From Alistipes sp. (lineage in GTDB: Bacteria > Bacteroidota > Bacteroidia > Bacteroidales > Rikenellaceae): 64,000 bases of DNA. The notes beneath the pieces were generated by a model that did no database searches, was not told the origin of the DNA, and saw nothing but the letters and a program-made list of their open reading frames with translations. Location: NCBI GenBank assembly GCA_017936685.1, contig JAGBFA010000004.1, forward strand, positions 186,001 to 250,000. Direction: 5' to 3'. Below are positions 9,523 through 18,423 of this stretch, in pieces. The position numbers were made by a program, and so were the translations under genes. How positions within the stretch are numbered: position 1 is the stretch's first letter; the number at the start of each line of letters is the position of its first letter.

Positions 9523-10248
9523 TTATGCCAGCGGCCGCAGGCGCACCTCCGCGAGGGGTCCGACAAGCTCACGCAGAGCCTCGACATCGGTGGGATCATC
9601 GACCTGCCCGAAGTGATAAGGATAGAGGATTTTCGGCCGGATCATTCCTACTGCCTCCACGACCTGCTCGGGCTTCATGGTGTAGGGCTGGTTGGCGCAG
9701 ATGAAGGCTATGTCGATGTCGTGCAGTGCGCGCATCTCCTCGATAGGCTCTGTATCGCCCGAGATGTAGATGCGCACTCCGGCGTCGAAGCTGACTACGT
9801 AGCCGCAATCCTCCCTCTCTCGCGGGTGGAACTGCAACTGCGCGGGCGAGGTGTTGTATGCCGCCACGGCATCGACCGTGATGCCGTCGGCAGGGCGTGC
9901 CGTGGCTCCGGGCAGCATGGTGAAGCAGTCGCCGGCAAAGGCCTCGGCCGAGGTCTTGTCGCAGAGTATGGCCGTGGACTCCTTTCTGAGCAGATCGATG
10001 GCGGCCATGTCGAAGTGGTCGTAGTGAGAGTGGGTCACCAGTATTATGTCGGCCTTGGGCAGAGCCTCGTAATCGGCGTTCTGCGCGACGGGATCGACGT
10101 AGATATGCAGCCCGCGGTACTCGATGGCGATCGAGGCGTGGGCGAAGAACGTGAGTCGCAGCGAGCTGCCGTCGGGCAGCGCGATATAGTCGCAAGGATA
10201 GCTTTTTTTGTCGCCCGAAGAGGCGAACAGGCGTGAGAGAAGTGGCAT
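9523..10248 (-). CDS. Metallo-beta-lactamase-fold hydrolase (UlaG-like)
   Basis: 241 residues. It has the metal-binding motif HSHYDHFD (about residues 74-81) of the metallo-beta-lactamase superfamily, a second site in SGDTEP (about 165) and a late PYHFG histidine (about 215), matching the UlaG-like subgroup of uncharacterised metal-dependent hydrolases. No signal peptide, so cytoplasmic. It sits 34 bp upstream of the A2M-like gene and 13 bp downstream of an alpha/beta hydrolase, all on the minus strand. The substrate cannot be told from sequence. Confidence 0.9.
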   Translation of the reverse strand: MPLLSRLFASSGDKKSYPCDYIALPDGSSLRLTFFAHASIAIEYRGLHIYVDPVAQNADYEALPKADIILVTHSHYDHFDMAAIDLLRKESTAILCDKTSAEAFAGDCFTMLPGATARPADGITVDAVAAYNTSPAQLQFHPREREDCGYVVSFDAGVRIYISGDTEPIEEMRALHDIDIAFICANQPYTMKPEQVVEAVGMIRPKILYPYHFGQVDDPTDVEALRELVGPLAEVRLRPLA

Positions 10249-10261
10249 AATGCAGTGAGGT

Positions 10262-11227
10262 TTAAATGGTTTTCAAGAATGAGATTATAGTGCTGCCCAG
10301 CCCCTCGGCCAGGGGCAGCGTCGAGTCGGAATAGACGCTCGACAGCTGAGTCATCATATCGGTCGAGTCGCAATCTTTCAGTACGTGGGTCATCGGCGGC
10401 AATATCGCGAGCTGCGAGTCGGGTGCCGCGGCGTGCAGCCGTTCGGCATTGTCGGGTGTGATCTGCACGTCGTTGCCGCCTGCGACGATCAGCAGCGGCT
10501 GTCGGGTGCGGCGTGCCAGATCGTATGGGTCGTAGCGCAGCTGCGATATGATGAACGGCTGTACATGACTGCCCAACAGCGGTTGCAACGCCTGCGGTAT
10601 CTCGTCGACGCGCCTGCCTGCGGCCAGCGAGTTGATGATGGCCGTGGCCTGCATCAATAATCCTATGTCGGTTGCAAGGAGCTGCGCCGAGAGCTGCCGG
10701 TTGAGGATCACGTCTAACCTGTAACCCGCGCCCGAGAGCGACACTATGCCGTCGACTGCTACCCTCTGTGCCGCGCAGAGGGCTATGAGCGAACCCTCGC
10801 TGTGACCTATGGGCACCACCGCATCGAAACCCTCCGCACGCAGGAAGTCGATGCACAGCACGGCATCGTCGACATAGTCGTCGAAGGTAAGCTCATCGAG
10901 CCTCTCGGCGGGATACTCGCTGCGGCCTATGGCGCGCTTGTCGTAGCGCAGCACCGCGAAGCCCGCCTTCGACAACTCGTCGGAGAGCATCTTGTAGCTG
11001 GCCGGCCGCAGTCCCACGGTCGAGTTGCCGTTGCGGTCGGTGGGTCCCGAGCCTGCGATTATCACCACGGCCGTGCGTGCCGCCGTATCGCCGTCGGGCG
11101 TGGCCAATGTACCGTAGAGCGTGCCCCACGGGCAGTCGATCGTCACTTCGCGCTCGGCGGCCGAAAGGTGCGCGGCCGAGATTGCGAGCATGGCGCACAA
11201 TGCGATATTGAGAAGAGGGTTTTTCAT
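10262..11227 (-). CDS. Secreted alpha/beta hydrolase
   Basis: 321 residues from the ATG at 11227; a TTG nine bases upstream is a possible but less likely start. The N-terminus is a signal peptide (about residues 1-24, ending HLSAA), so the enzyme is exported. Seen: an oxyanion-hole region IAGSGPTDRNGN (about 56-67), the nucleophile elbow GHSEGS (about 143-148), an Asp in AGGNDVQ and a His in PMTHVLK, completing a Ser-Asp-His triad. This layout is that of the BAAT/esterase-like hydrolases common in Bacteroidetes; an acyl esterase or peptidase function is inferred, not shown. Confidence 0.88.
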   Translation of the reverse strand: MKNPLLNIALCAMLAISAAHLSAAEREVTIDCPWGTLYGTLATPDGDTAARTAVVIIAGSGPTDRNGNSTVGLRPASYKMLSDELSKAGFAVLRYDKRAIGRSEYPAERLDELTFDDYVDDAVLCIDFLRAEGFDAVVPIGHSEGSLIALCAAQRVAVDGIVSLSGAGYRLDVILNRQLSAQLLATDIGLLMQATAIINSLAAGRRVDEIPQALQPLLGSHVQPFIISQLRYDPYDLARRTRQPLLIVAGGNDVQITPDNAERLHAAAPDSQLAILPPMTHVLKDCDSTDMMTQLSSVYSDSTLPLAEGLGSTIISFLKTI

Positions 11228-11282
11228 AATTTTCAAACTTTTTCAAATTTTTTCAAACCTTTTGAATCGGTGCTATCGTCGG

Positions 11283-12200
11283 TCACTCTATGACCAGATC
11301 GCCTATGTTGTCGAATTTGTCCTCGATGGTGCGTTGCAGGTGACGGCTGTCGAGGTGCGTGTAGATTTCGGTGGTGAGAATACTCTCGTGACCCAGCAAC
11401 TCCTGTACCTGTCGTATGTCGGCACCGCCCTCCAACAGATGGGTGGCGAACGAGTGGCGGAAGGTGTGGGGGCTGATGTGCTTCTCGATGCCGGCCTCGG
11501 CGGCCGCCTTTTTTATTATCGTGAAGACCATCACGCGGGTGAGTGCCTGCCCGCGGTTGTTCAGAAACAGCGTCTCCTCGCCCCTGCGCCGCGGCGTGCG
11601 GCACTCCATGTAGCGTCGTATCCTGTCGCGTGCCGTGGGGCTTATGGGCACGTAACGCTGCTTGTCGCCCTTGCCCGTGATGCGTATGCACCCCTCGCCG
11701 AAGAAGAGGTCGCCTATGCGCAGCGACGTAAGCTCCGAGACGCGCAGTCCGCACGAGTAGAGCACTTCGAGCATGGCACTGTCGCGCCGGCCCTTGTCGG
11801 TGTCGGTGTCGACAGCCTCTATTATGCGGTCGATCTCGTCAGTCGACAGCACGTCGGGCAGCGTGCGGCCTATTTTGGGCGATTCGATATACTCGGTGGG
11901 CAGGGCCTCGATGCGGTCGCCCAACAGCAGGAAGTTGTAGAAGCTCTTTATGCCGCTCAGCCGCCGCGCCTGCGACGAACGCTGCCGTCCGGCATCGTAG
12001 AGCCACGACATGTAACGCTGGATCATCTGCTGCGAGACCTTTTGCGGCGGTACGTCGTACATGCGCAGTATGAAGTGGGCGAACTCCTGCAAATCGCGCA
12101 TGTAGCTGTCGACGGTATTTTCCGAGAGGTGTTTTTCGAGTCGTATGTAGCGGCGATATTCACGGGCGATTTCCTGCCATTTTTTTGTGTACTCTGCCAT
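11283..12200 (-). CDS. xerD: Tyrosine recombinase XerD-like
   Basis: 305 residues, normal length for XerC/XerD, which resolve chromosome dimers at dif with FtsK. The N-terminal SAM-like domain (residues 1-90) is followed by the catalytic domain with Arg in CGLRVSEL, Lys in [14 protein letters not shown], the second His in LLGHES and the Tyr nucleophile in IYTHLD. All catalytic residues are present. It is divergent from prmA, with 45 bp between the start codons. It is a housekeeping Xer protein, distinct from the short recombinase on the island near 46 kb. Confidence 0.94.
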   Translation of the reverse strand: MAEYTKKWQEIAREYRRYIRLEKHLSENTVDSYMRDLQEFAHFILRMYDVPPQKVSQQMIQRYMSWLYDAGRQRSSQARRLSGIKSFYNFLLLGDRIEALPTEYIESPKIGRTLPDVLSTDEIDRIIEAVDTDTDKGRRDSAMLEVLYSCGLRVSELTSLRIGDLFFGEGCIRITGKGDKQRYVPISPTARDRIRRYMECRTPRRRGEETLFLNNRGQALTRVMVFTIIKKAAAEAGIEKHISPHTFRHSFATHLLEGGADIRQVQELLGHESILTTEIYTHLDSRHLQRTIEDKFDNIGDLVIE

Positions 12201-12216
12201 AATATCGTTACTTTTG
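12184..12216 (+). promoter_or_regulatory. Predicted prmA promoter (Bacteroidetes type)
   Basis: TTTG at 12184-12187, a 21-bp spacer and TACTTTTG at 12209-12216 match the sigma-ABfr consensus TTTG-N19-21-TAnnTTTG. The predicted start of transcription is about 12223, giving a leader of about 23 nt before prmA. The -33 box lies inside the 5' end of the divergent xerD. Confidence 0.65.
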
Positions 12217-12245
12217 CAGCGAATATACGAAAATTATTTTACATA

Positions 12246-13106
12246 ATGAAACGATATGCCGAGCTTTGCATGACACTGCCCGATGACGAGACCGCGGAGA
12301 TCGTCGAGGCCTATCTCTCCGACTACCCGTTCGAGAGCTTTACACAGGAGCAAGCCGCTGACGGCAAGGGCGTTGTGCTGTGCGCATATATACCCGAGCA
12401 GGAGTGGACGGCCTGCCGCGGGCAGGTCTTGCAGCTGTTGTCGCACTATGGCGCGCAGGCCGCGTGCCGCCTTATCGAGTCGCAGAACTGGAATGCCGGC
12501 TGGGAGCGCGAGAGCTTCTCGCCCATTGAGATCGGCGGCGATATGGTCATTCGCGCGCAGTGGCACTCGCCCCGCCCCGAGATGGGGCTGTTCGACATAG
12601 TCGTTTCGCCCTCCATGTCGTTCGGTTCGGGACACCACGCCACAACGCGCATGATGTGCCTTGCCGTGCGCCGCATCGATATTGCCGGCCTCAGGGTGCT
12701 CGACATGGGCTGCGGCACGGGCATACTCGCGATCGTTGCGGCCAAGTGCGGTGCGCGGCATGTCGATGCCGTCGACATCGATCCGTGGTCGGTCGAGAGC
12801 TGTCGCCGCAGCATTGCGCTGAGCGGCGTGGAGCAGAGTGTAACGCCCATAGAGGGCACTGTGACCGAGGTGGCCGGCAAGTGCTACGATGCAATACTGG
12901 CCAATATCAACCGCAACATAATCCTTGCGGACATGCCGCACTATGCGGCCATGCTCGCCGAGGGCGGCGATCTGCTGCTGAGCGGATTTCTTGCGGGCGA
13001 CGCGGCGGCCGTCGAGGAGTGCTGCCGCGGCTTCTCGCTGCGCTTGGCCGATGCCGCAGCCGACGGCGAGTGGCGCATGTTGCATTTCAAAAAAGAGAGG
13101 TCATGA
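12246..13106 (+). CDS. prmA: Ribosomal protein L11 methyltransferase
   Basis: 286 residues from the ATG at 12246; the frame is open much further upstream, but that part is the reverse complement of xerD and the family N-terminus (MKRYAELCMTLPDDE) fits this start and the promoter just upstream. PrmA methylates lysines and the N-terminus of ribosomal protein L11. Seen: the substrate-linker motif SMSFGSGHHATT (about 120-131), the SAM-binding motif LDMGCGTGIL (about 153-162), DIDPWSV and the catalytic NIN motif (LANINRN, about 218-224). It overlaps wbqC as ATGA. Confidence 0.95.
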   Translation: MKRYAELCMTLPDDETAEIVEAYLSDYPFESFTQEQAADGKGVVLCAYIPEQEWTACRGQVLQLLSHYGAQAACRLIESQNWNAGWERESFSPIEIGGDMVIRAQWHSPRPEMGLFDIVVSPSMSFGSGHHATTRMMCLAVRRIDIAGLRVLDMGCGTGILAIVAAKCGARHVDAVDIDPWSVESCRRSIALSGVEQSVTPIEGTVTEVAGKCYDAILANINRNIILADMPHYAAMLAEGGDLLLSGFLAGDAAAVEECCRGFSLRLADAAADGEWRMLHFKKERS

Positions 13107-13708
13107 CGATTCTTCCTTCGGCATATTGGGGCTCTGCGGAGTGGTATGCGCGTATCGTGCAGTGCGACGACTGCGTGATAGACATCGGCGAGAACTATGT
13201 GAAGCGTTCGGAGCGCAACCGTATGCGCATAATGACCGCCGACGGCGAGATGCTGCTCAGCGCGCAGCTGTGCCATGCCGACCGTCCGCGGCAGCCGATG
13301 CGCGATATGCGGCTCGACTACTCCAAACGCTGGCAGCACCAGCACTGGACGGCCATGGTCTCGGCCTATCGCTCGTCGCCCTACTTCGACCACTATGCCG
13401 ACCGCTTCGCCGATCTTTACAGCCGCCGTTGGGAATTTCTTGTCGATTACAACATGGAGATACTCGCCCGCACGCTCGCCTCGCTGCACTGCGCTGAGCG
13501 CATGCCTGCCGTGAGCGAGAGTTATGTGGAGGCTACGGAGGGCGATGCGGACCTGCGCGACAAACGAAGAGGCTCGACCTTTGCGATCGAGCCTTACGTT
13601 CAGGTATTTGCAGACCGAGTGCCGTTCGCGCCCAATCTCTCTATTTTCGACTTACTGATGTGCGAAGGGCCTGCTGCCGCCGCGATTTTAAGGCGTTGTC
13701 GATTGTAA
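13103..13708 (+). CDS. WbqC family protein
   Basis: 201 residues. The pattern is that of WbqC-like proteins of Bacteroidetes: an N-terminal AYWGSAEWYARI, then IDIGENYVKRSERNRMRI, HWTAMVSAYRSSPYFDHYAD and a C-terminus PNLSIFDLLMCEGP. The family is linked to surface polysaccharide loci, but its reaction is unknown. The start overlaps the prmA stop by 4 bp (ATGA), so translation is coupled. The last 68 bp overlap the C-terminal coding end of the minus-strand GH2-like gene; both protein ends look genuine because the WbqC C-terminal motif falls within the overlap region. Confidence 0.9.
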   Translation: MTILPSAYWGSAEWYARIVQCDDCVIDIGENYVKRSERNRMRIMTADGEMLLSAQLCHADRPRQPMRDMRLDYSKRWQHQHWTAMVSAYRSSPYFDHYADRFADLYSRRWEFLVDYNMEILARTLASLHCAERMPAVSESYVEATEGDADLRDKRRGSTFAIEPYVQVFADRVPFAPNLSIFDLLMCEGPAAAAILRRCRL

Positions 13709-15701
13709 CGCCTATGCTGTCGGCCTGCTTTTCGGTGCGCGACTCCACACGGTTGTAGCCGTGCATGACCACCGAGTCCGACAGATACTGGCAGGGCGAG
13801 ATCTCGCGCACGGTGACCGTATCGCCGCCGACAAGCAGCAGCGGCATCTGCTCCGACGAATATATCTTGAACTGCTGAATGCTGTCCTGACGCATGTTCC
13901 ATCGCCGCTCCGATATGTAGAGCGTTGGCTGCCGACGGTTCCACAGCGCGCGATAGAGGTAGTAGGCATCTTTCTTGTCCTTGTGGTCGAATGTCATCAG
14001 ACCGGCCTGGTTCTGCCCGTAGGCGCGGCGCGACGATCCGTAGTCGAACATGTTGTCGATCCACACACCCCAGAATATGCCGCTTTGCTCGATGTTGGCC
14101 GCATAGCGTTCGTGAAATGCCGTCTGCCGGCGTTCGGGCAGCCAGCGCGTGTTGGGACGCGGCTCGGCGCGCGTATATTCGTCGGTCTGCTGGTCGATCG
14201 AGCCGCCCTCGCCGTAACATACGCCGTAGTGCAGCTTGCTCCATGCCGGATTGCCCGCCAGCTGCGTGCACCACACGGCCACGTCGTCGGGCGTGCCTCT
14301 GTACCAGCCTATGTTCTGGCGCAGCACTACCAGATCGGTGACGAAGTTCAGGTCGCCGTCGGCATCGCTGCACGCCACCGTGGGGCGCGTGGGGTCGATG
14401 CGCTTGGCCAGCGCGTTCAGCTCGCGCACGTAGGGCAGTGGGTCGTCGCCCTTCTGCCACAGCTGCGAGAATATGCCCCACATCACCACCGACGGGTGGT
14501 TGTAGTTCTGGTAGATGATCTCCTGCAACTGCTCGCGGCCGTTGGCGCGGAACATGTCGGTGGCGAAATAGCTTATGTCGCTCAATATTTGCGCGCGCGT
14601 CAGCGGCATGTCGATCCATACCATCAGACCCAGCTCGTCGCAGCGGTCGTAGAGGTAGCTGTCGTGCGGAGCCGTGAGCGAGCGCAGGGCGTTGGCTCCC
14701 AGATCCGCCACCAGCGAGAGATCCTCGTCGTAGTGGCGCGTGCGCATGGCACTGCCCACACCGGCGCGGTCGTGCGCCATGTTGACTCCGTGCACGTCGA
14801 CTATGCTGTCGTTGATTCTCAGTCGGTTGTCGTCGCCTATCGATATGCGGCGCAGACCCGTGCGCACACTCACCTCGTCCGTGGGCGACTGCTCGTCGCC
14901 GACGGTGACGCACACGCGGTAGAGCTGGGGATCGTCGCAGCTCCACGGCGAGGGATCGTCTATGGCGAAGGGTATCGTGAGCGGACGTGCAGGGTCGACC
15001 TTGGCGGCGCGCACGCTCTTGGCGAATACGCTCTTGCCCGAGGGCGAGAAGATGCGCACGTTGACATTCATAGAGGCCTCTTTCGGTGTCGACAGATAGA
15101 CGTCGATGTTGCCCTCGGCGCGCTCGGCCGTAAGCCGCGAGGTGGTGACCATCACGCCGTCCGACGAGAAGTGGAGCGGCGATATGATGTTCTGCGAGGT
15201 GGCTATCAGCTCCACGCCGCGGTATATGCCGCCGTAGAGGTTCATATCCGACGAGGTGGGCAGCACGTCGTTGCGATAGGCGTTGCTGACCACGGCCAGC
15301 AGCGTGTTGTTGGCTCCGAACGTCACCTTGTCGGTTATTTCGAACGTAAAGGCCGTCCAGCCGCCGCGGTGCTCGCCCACATGGCGGCCGTTGAGGAATA
15401 TGTCGGCCACGCTCTGCACGCCGTCGAAGCGCACGAACAGACGTCTGCCGCGCCACTCCTCGGGAATGTATAGCTCGCGGGTGTAGTTGGCCGTGGTTTG
15501 CAGATATACTCCGTCCGAGGCCGTTGCATCGAGATTCCATGTGTGCGGCAGCGTGATGTGACGTGCGCCGTCGCTGTCGGCCTCCTGCTTGAAGAAGAAG
15601 AGCCAGCCGTCGTTGAGCGAATAGACCTCCCGCGACGAGGCGGCAAGATTGCCCGTCGAGAGGATCATCAACATGAGAATAGTTGTTATATATCGTTTCA
15701 T
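13641..15701 (-). CDS. Glycoside hydrolase family 2 homologue lacking both catalytic glutamates
   Basis: 686 residues with a signal peptide (about 1-21). Domain order is that of GH2 beta-galactosidases and glucuronidases: sugar-binding jelly roll (about 27-190, with LPHTWN, DGVQSVADIFLNG and GGWTAFTF), an immunoglobulin-like domain (about 195-300) and a TIM barrel (about 300-600). The barrel's acid/base motif, usually WGxxNE, reads WGIFSQLW near residue 410, and the nucleophile motif, usually SEYGAGGS, reads VCYGEGGS near 495. Both catalytic Glu are thus replaced, so hydrolysis by the standard mechanism is unlikely; a binding or scaffold role is inferred. The C-terminal end overlaps wbqC. A consensus promoter lies just upstream. 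Confidence 0.88.
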   Translation of the reverse strand: MKRYITTILMLMILSTGNLAASSREVYSLNDGWLFFFKQEADSDGARHITLPHTWNLDATASDGVYLQTTANYTRELYIPEEWRGRRLFVRFDGVQSVADIFLNGRHVGEHRGGWTAFTFEITDKVTFGANNTLLAVVSNAYRNDVLPTSSDMNLYGGIYRGVELIATSQNIISPLHFSSDGVMVTTSRLTAERAEGNIDVYLSTPKEASMNVNVRIFSPSGKSVFAKSVRAAKVDPARPLTIPFAIDDPSPWSCDDPQLYRVCVTVGDEQSPTDEVSVRTGLRRISIGDDNRLRINDSIVDVHGVNMAHDRAGVGSAMRTRHYDEDLSLVADLGANALRSLTAPHDSYLYDRCDELGLMVWIDMPLTRAQILSDISYFATDMFRANGREQLQEIIYQNYNHPSVVMWGIFSQLWQKGDDPLPYVRELNALAKRIDPTRPTVACSDADGDLNFVTDLVVLRQNIGWYRGTPDDVAVWCTQLAGNPAWSKLHYGVCYGEGGSIDQQTDEYTRAEPRPNTRWLPERRQTAFHERYAANIEQSGIFWGVWIDNMFDYGSSRRAYGQNQAGLMTFDHKDKKDAYYLYRALWNRRQPTLYISERRWNMRQDSIQQFKIYSSEQMPLLLVGGDTVTVREISPCQYLSDSVVMHGYNRVESRTEKQADSIGVTIDNALKSRRQQALRTSVSRK

Positions 15702-15720
15702 ACCTAACCTTTTGTTGATG

Positions 15721-15752
15721 CAAAGATACGAATAAGCGAGGGCAATGCCAAA
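15721..15752 (-). promoter_or_regulatory. Predicted promoter of the GH2-like gene
   Basis: On the minus strand TTTG (15752-15749), a 20-bp spacer and TATCTTTG (15728-15721) match the Bacteroidetes consensus. Transcription should start near 15714, leaving a leader of only about 13 nt before the ATG at 15701. Confidence 0.65.
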
Positions 15753-15895
15753 TTTATTTGAGCATTGCCGAGCGGCAGTATCTTCGGCGCAGCCAAAGTA
15801 CGAATAAGCCGAGAGAAAAAAGCAAGCTCGCTTGCATTTTTTCCGAGGCGGAGTATCTTCGGCGTAGCCAAATATAGGAATAAAAATGATATGCG
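15721..15895. repeat. Two imperfect tandem palindromic repeats
   Basis: Two copies of about 75-85 bp share the frame AAAGTACGAATAAGC...GTATCTTCGGCGYAGCCAAA. Between the shared ends each has its own inverted repeat: CAATGC/GCATTG in the first copy and AAAAAAGCAAG/CTTGCATTTTTT in the second. A short open frame across the repeats (15704-15907, minus) only reflects the repetition and is not called. The rest of the 15.7-16.15 kb gap shows no gene. Confidence 0.6.
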
Positions 15896-16155
15896 CTCGG
15901 TTTTCATGCCTCTAATTATGCCCTAAAACGTCGCTGTGCGCATCATATACATTGTTTTTGACGGCATTGGCCGCAGGTCGATTCGCATGTGCCGTGTCGC
16001 ACAATCCGTGCCTTGCCCTGCTGCGGCATGCTCCGTTTCTTTGCGCCGAATTGGCTATAACCGAAAAAAATCGTAACTTCGTGCGGACTATGTGCTCGTT
16101 TCGCTGCGGACGATCCGCTGCCGGGGCGTGTTTGCTGCCGTATATATAATAACGT

Positions 16156-16803
16156 ATGATAGACCTGATTGTTGTTTTGATCGTGATATGGGCCGTGGTC
16201 ATCGGCATGCGCCGCGGACTGGTGGTGCAGCTGTGCCACATGGTCGGCCTCTACCTCTCCATAATCGTGGCTTCGCGCTACGCCTCGGCCGTCGGCGGCA
16301 TCTTTCTCGAAGACGAAGGCTCGGCGGCCACGGTGGGCTTCTGCCTTATCGTGGTGGTGGTGATGCTCGCCGTGTGGATCGTGGCTCCGATGATACGCTC
16401 GGTGGTGGTGTGGCGGCCGGTGCGGCAGATCGACGCACTTACGGGTGCGGCGGTGAGCGTGGCCGCGGTGCTGATGGCTCTGGGTGCACTCTTCTCTGTC
16501 TTCGACAAGGCCAACATCGACACCGAGAGCATTTCGGTCGAGACGCTGCGCGACAATCCCGATGCCGTGCGCCGCTATATCGAGACGGGCGAAGAGGCGC
16601 GCTGCCTGTTCCGCCACAAGTATGTCGACTTCGCCACGCTCGACGGCTCGCTTACGTTCCGGCCGCTCGTCGATCTGGGCGATGCCCTGTGGCCGCAGCT
16701 CTCCGAGATAGACAGTGCGGTGCGCAGTGCCGCCGACGATTATATGCAGCGTTTAATCGACGGCCGCGTGCCGTCGCAAATCCTTTCCGATGATGCAGAG
16801 TAG
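16156..16803 (+). CDS. CvpA family membrane protein
   Basis: 215 residues. Four hydrophobic segments (about 2-15, 27-45, 58-80 and 98-116) with the arginine-rich turn GMRRGLVVQ after the first match the CvpA/colicin V production family, an inner-membrane protein of unsettled function. The C-terminal ~95 residues are soluble. It overlaps rsgA by 14 bp and opens a plus-strand operon with rsgA and a SpoU-type methyltransferase. Confidence 0.85.
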   Translation: MIDLIVVLIVIWAVVIGMRRGLVVQLCHMVGLYLSIIVASRYASAVGGIFLEDEGSAATVGFCLIVVVVMLAVWIVAPMIRSVVVWRPVRQIDALTGAAVSVAAVLMALGALFSVFDKANIDTESISVETLRDNPDAVRRYIETGEEARCLFRHKYVDFATLDGSLTFRPLVDLGDALWPQLSEIDSAVRSAADDYMQRLIDGRVPSQILSDDAE

Positions 16804-17719
16804 TGTTTGCCGCGGTGTAGTCATCAGCTCGACGGGCAGCTGGTACGAGGTGGAGACCGATGAAGGCCGCATACGCTGCCGCATACGCGGACGGCTGCGT
16901 CTGAAAGGCGTGCGCTCGACCAACCCCGTGGTGGTTGGCGATGAGGTCGAGTGCCGTGCCGACGAGCAGGGCGACTGGACCATCGTCGACATCTCGCCGC
17001 GCCGCAACTACGTCATACGCCGCGCCTCCAACCTCTCGAAGGAGTCGCATATCATAGCCGCTAACATCGACCGTGCGCTGCTGATGGTCACGCTCTTCTC
17101 GCCGGTCACGGCGCGTGAGTTCGTCGACCGTTTCTTAGTCACGTGCGAGGCCTACAAGGTGCCCGTGACGATCATACTGGCCAAGGCCGATACGCTCGGT
17201 GAGGCGGCCGAAGAGGCGGCCGACTTCGAGCAGACCTACGGCCGCGCCGGCTACGACATCATTAGACTGTCGAGCCTGACGGGCGAGGGTGTCGACGAGG
17301 TGCGCGAGCTGCTGCGTGGCTGCACGACGCTGCTGTCGGGCAACTCGGGCGTGGGCAAATCCACGCTCATAGGCTCGCTGCTGCCCGGAGTGGAGGTGCG
17401 CACGGGCGAGATCTCCGACAGCCACCGGAAGGGTCGCCACACCACCACATTCTCGACGATGTATCCCGTCGACGGAGGCTACGTGATCGACACCCCCGGC
17501 ATCAAGGGCTTCGGCCTGATCGATATCGACGATGCCGAGCTGTGCCGCTATTTTCCGGAGATGATGCGGCTTGCGCCCCAGTGCCGCTTCTACAACTGCA
17601 CCCACACGCACGAGCCGGGTTGTGCCGTGCGCGAGGCGGTGGAGCATGGCGAAGTGGCGTGGTCGCGTTATGAAAGTTATCTGAAAATTCTCGACGAAGA
17701 TGAAAAGTATCGCAAGTGA
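16790..17719 (+). CDS. rsgA: Ribosome small subunit-dependent GTPase A
   Basis: 309 residues. RsgA checks maturation of the 30S subunit. An N-terminal OB fold (about 5-70) is followed by a circularly permuted GTPase domain: G4 ILAKAD near 122 comes before G1 GNSGVGKST (about 184-192) and G3 DTPGIKGF (about 235-242). A C-terminal zinc site C-x5-C-x-H-x5-C is visible in CRFYNCTHTHEPGC. It starts at tandem ATGs inside the end of the cvpA-like gene and overlaps the next gene by 20 bp. Confidence 0.96.
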   Translation: MMQSSVCRGVVISSTGSWYEVETDEGRIRCRIRGRLRLKGVRSTNPVVVGDEVECRADEQGDWTIVDISPRRNYVIRRASNLSKESHIIAANIDRALLMVTLFSPVTAREFVDRFLVTCEAYKVPVTIILAKADTLGEAAEEAADFEQTYGRAGYDIIRLSSLTGEGVDEVRELLRGCTTLLSGNSGVGKSTLIGSLLPGVEVRTGEISDSHRKGRHTTTFSTMYPVDGGYVIDTPGIKGFGLIDIDDAELCRYFPEMMRLAPQCRFYNCTHTHEPGCAVREAVEHGEVAWSRYESYLKILDEDEKYRK

Positions 17720-18407
17720 TCTGCGCGACGCCGTGCACCCGCGCGAGTGGTATGCCGAGCGGCTCGACTACATGTCGCAGTTTCTGACCGAATCCCGCCG
17801 CGAGGTGTTGCGCCGCACGGCCTCTCGACGCACGCGTTATATGACCGTCATGACCGAAAACATGTTCCACCCGCAGAACGCCAGCGCGATGGTGCGTCAT
17901 GCCGAGGCCTTCGGCATACAGGACATGCACACGGTGGAGACGCTGTGCCGCTTCGACCCCAGTGTCAACATCGTGCGCGGCACCGACAAGTGGGTCGACA
18001 TCTACCGCCACGAATCCACGGCCGAGGCCCTCGGCTCGCTGCGCGGGGCGGGTTATCGCATCGTGGCCACCACGCCCCACCGCCGCAGCTCCACGCCCGA
18101 GACGTTCGACGTGGGGGCCGGTCCCTTCGCCCTGATATTCGGCACCGAACATGCCGGCATCAGCGAGGAGGTGTTCGCCGCGGCCGACGAGTTCCTGTCG
18201 ATACCCATGTGCGGCATGGTCGAGAGTCTCAACGTCTCGGCATCGGCCGCCATATTGATATACATGCTCTCCGAGCGCGTGCGCCTGACGGTCGACGGCT
18301 GGCAGCTCTCCGACGACGAACAGACGAAACTGCTGCTGCGCTGGACGTTGGAGAGCGTGCGCGATGCCGAGGGCATACTCGCCCGCAGCGGCTTCGAGAT
18401 GCAGTAG
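17700..18407 (+). CDS. trmH: SpoU/TrmH family RNA 2'-O-methyltransferase
   Basis: 235 residues. The three SPOUT knot motifs are present: NASAMVRHAEAFG (about 60-72), LIFGTEHAGIS (about 145-155) and IPMCGMVESLNVSASAAI (about 170-187). The layout matches TrmH, which methylates G18 of tRNA, so tRNA is the likely target; a 23S rRNA target cannot be excluded from sequence. It starts 20 bp inside the end of rsgA, so both are in one operon of ribosome and RNA maintenance genes. Confidence 0.9.
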   Translation: MKSIASDLRDAVHPREWYAERLDYMSQFLTESRREVLRRTASRRTRYMTVMTENMFHPQNASAMVRHAEAFGIQDMHTVETLCRFDPSVNIVRGTDKWVDIYRHESTAEALGSLRGAGYRIVATTPHRRSSTPETFDVGAGPFALIFGTEHAGISEEVFAAADEFLSIPMCGMVESLNVSASAAILIYMLSERVRLTVDGWQLSDDEQTKLLLRWTLESVRDAEGILARSGFEMQ

Positions 18408-18423
18408 ACTAAACTTTGCAGAG

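Noticed and set aside
13761..15473. 570-residue frame antisense to the GH2-like gene
   Set aside because: Arises from the high GC and codon bias of the sense gene; its translation shows no domain. The same holds for the long frames at 2062-2973, 21196-23241, 23445-24482 and 25587-26717.
15704..15907. 67-residue frame on the minus strand
   Set aside because: It only reflects the two tandem repeats (LATPKILRLG and LAAPKILPLG are repeat translations).
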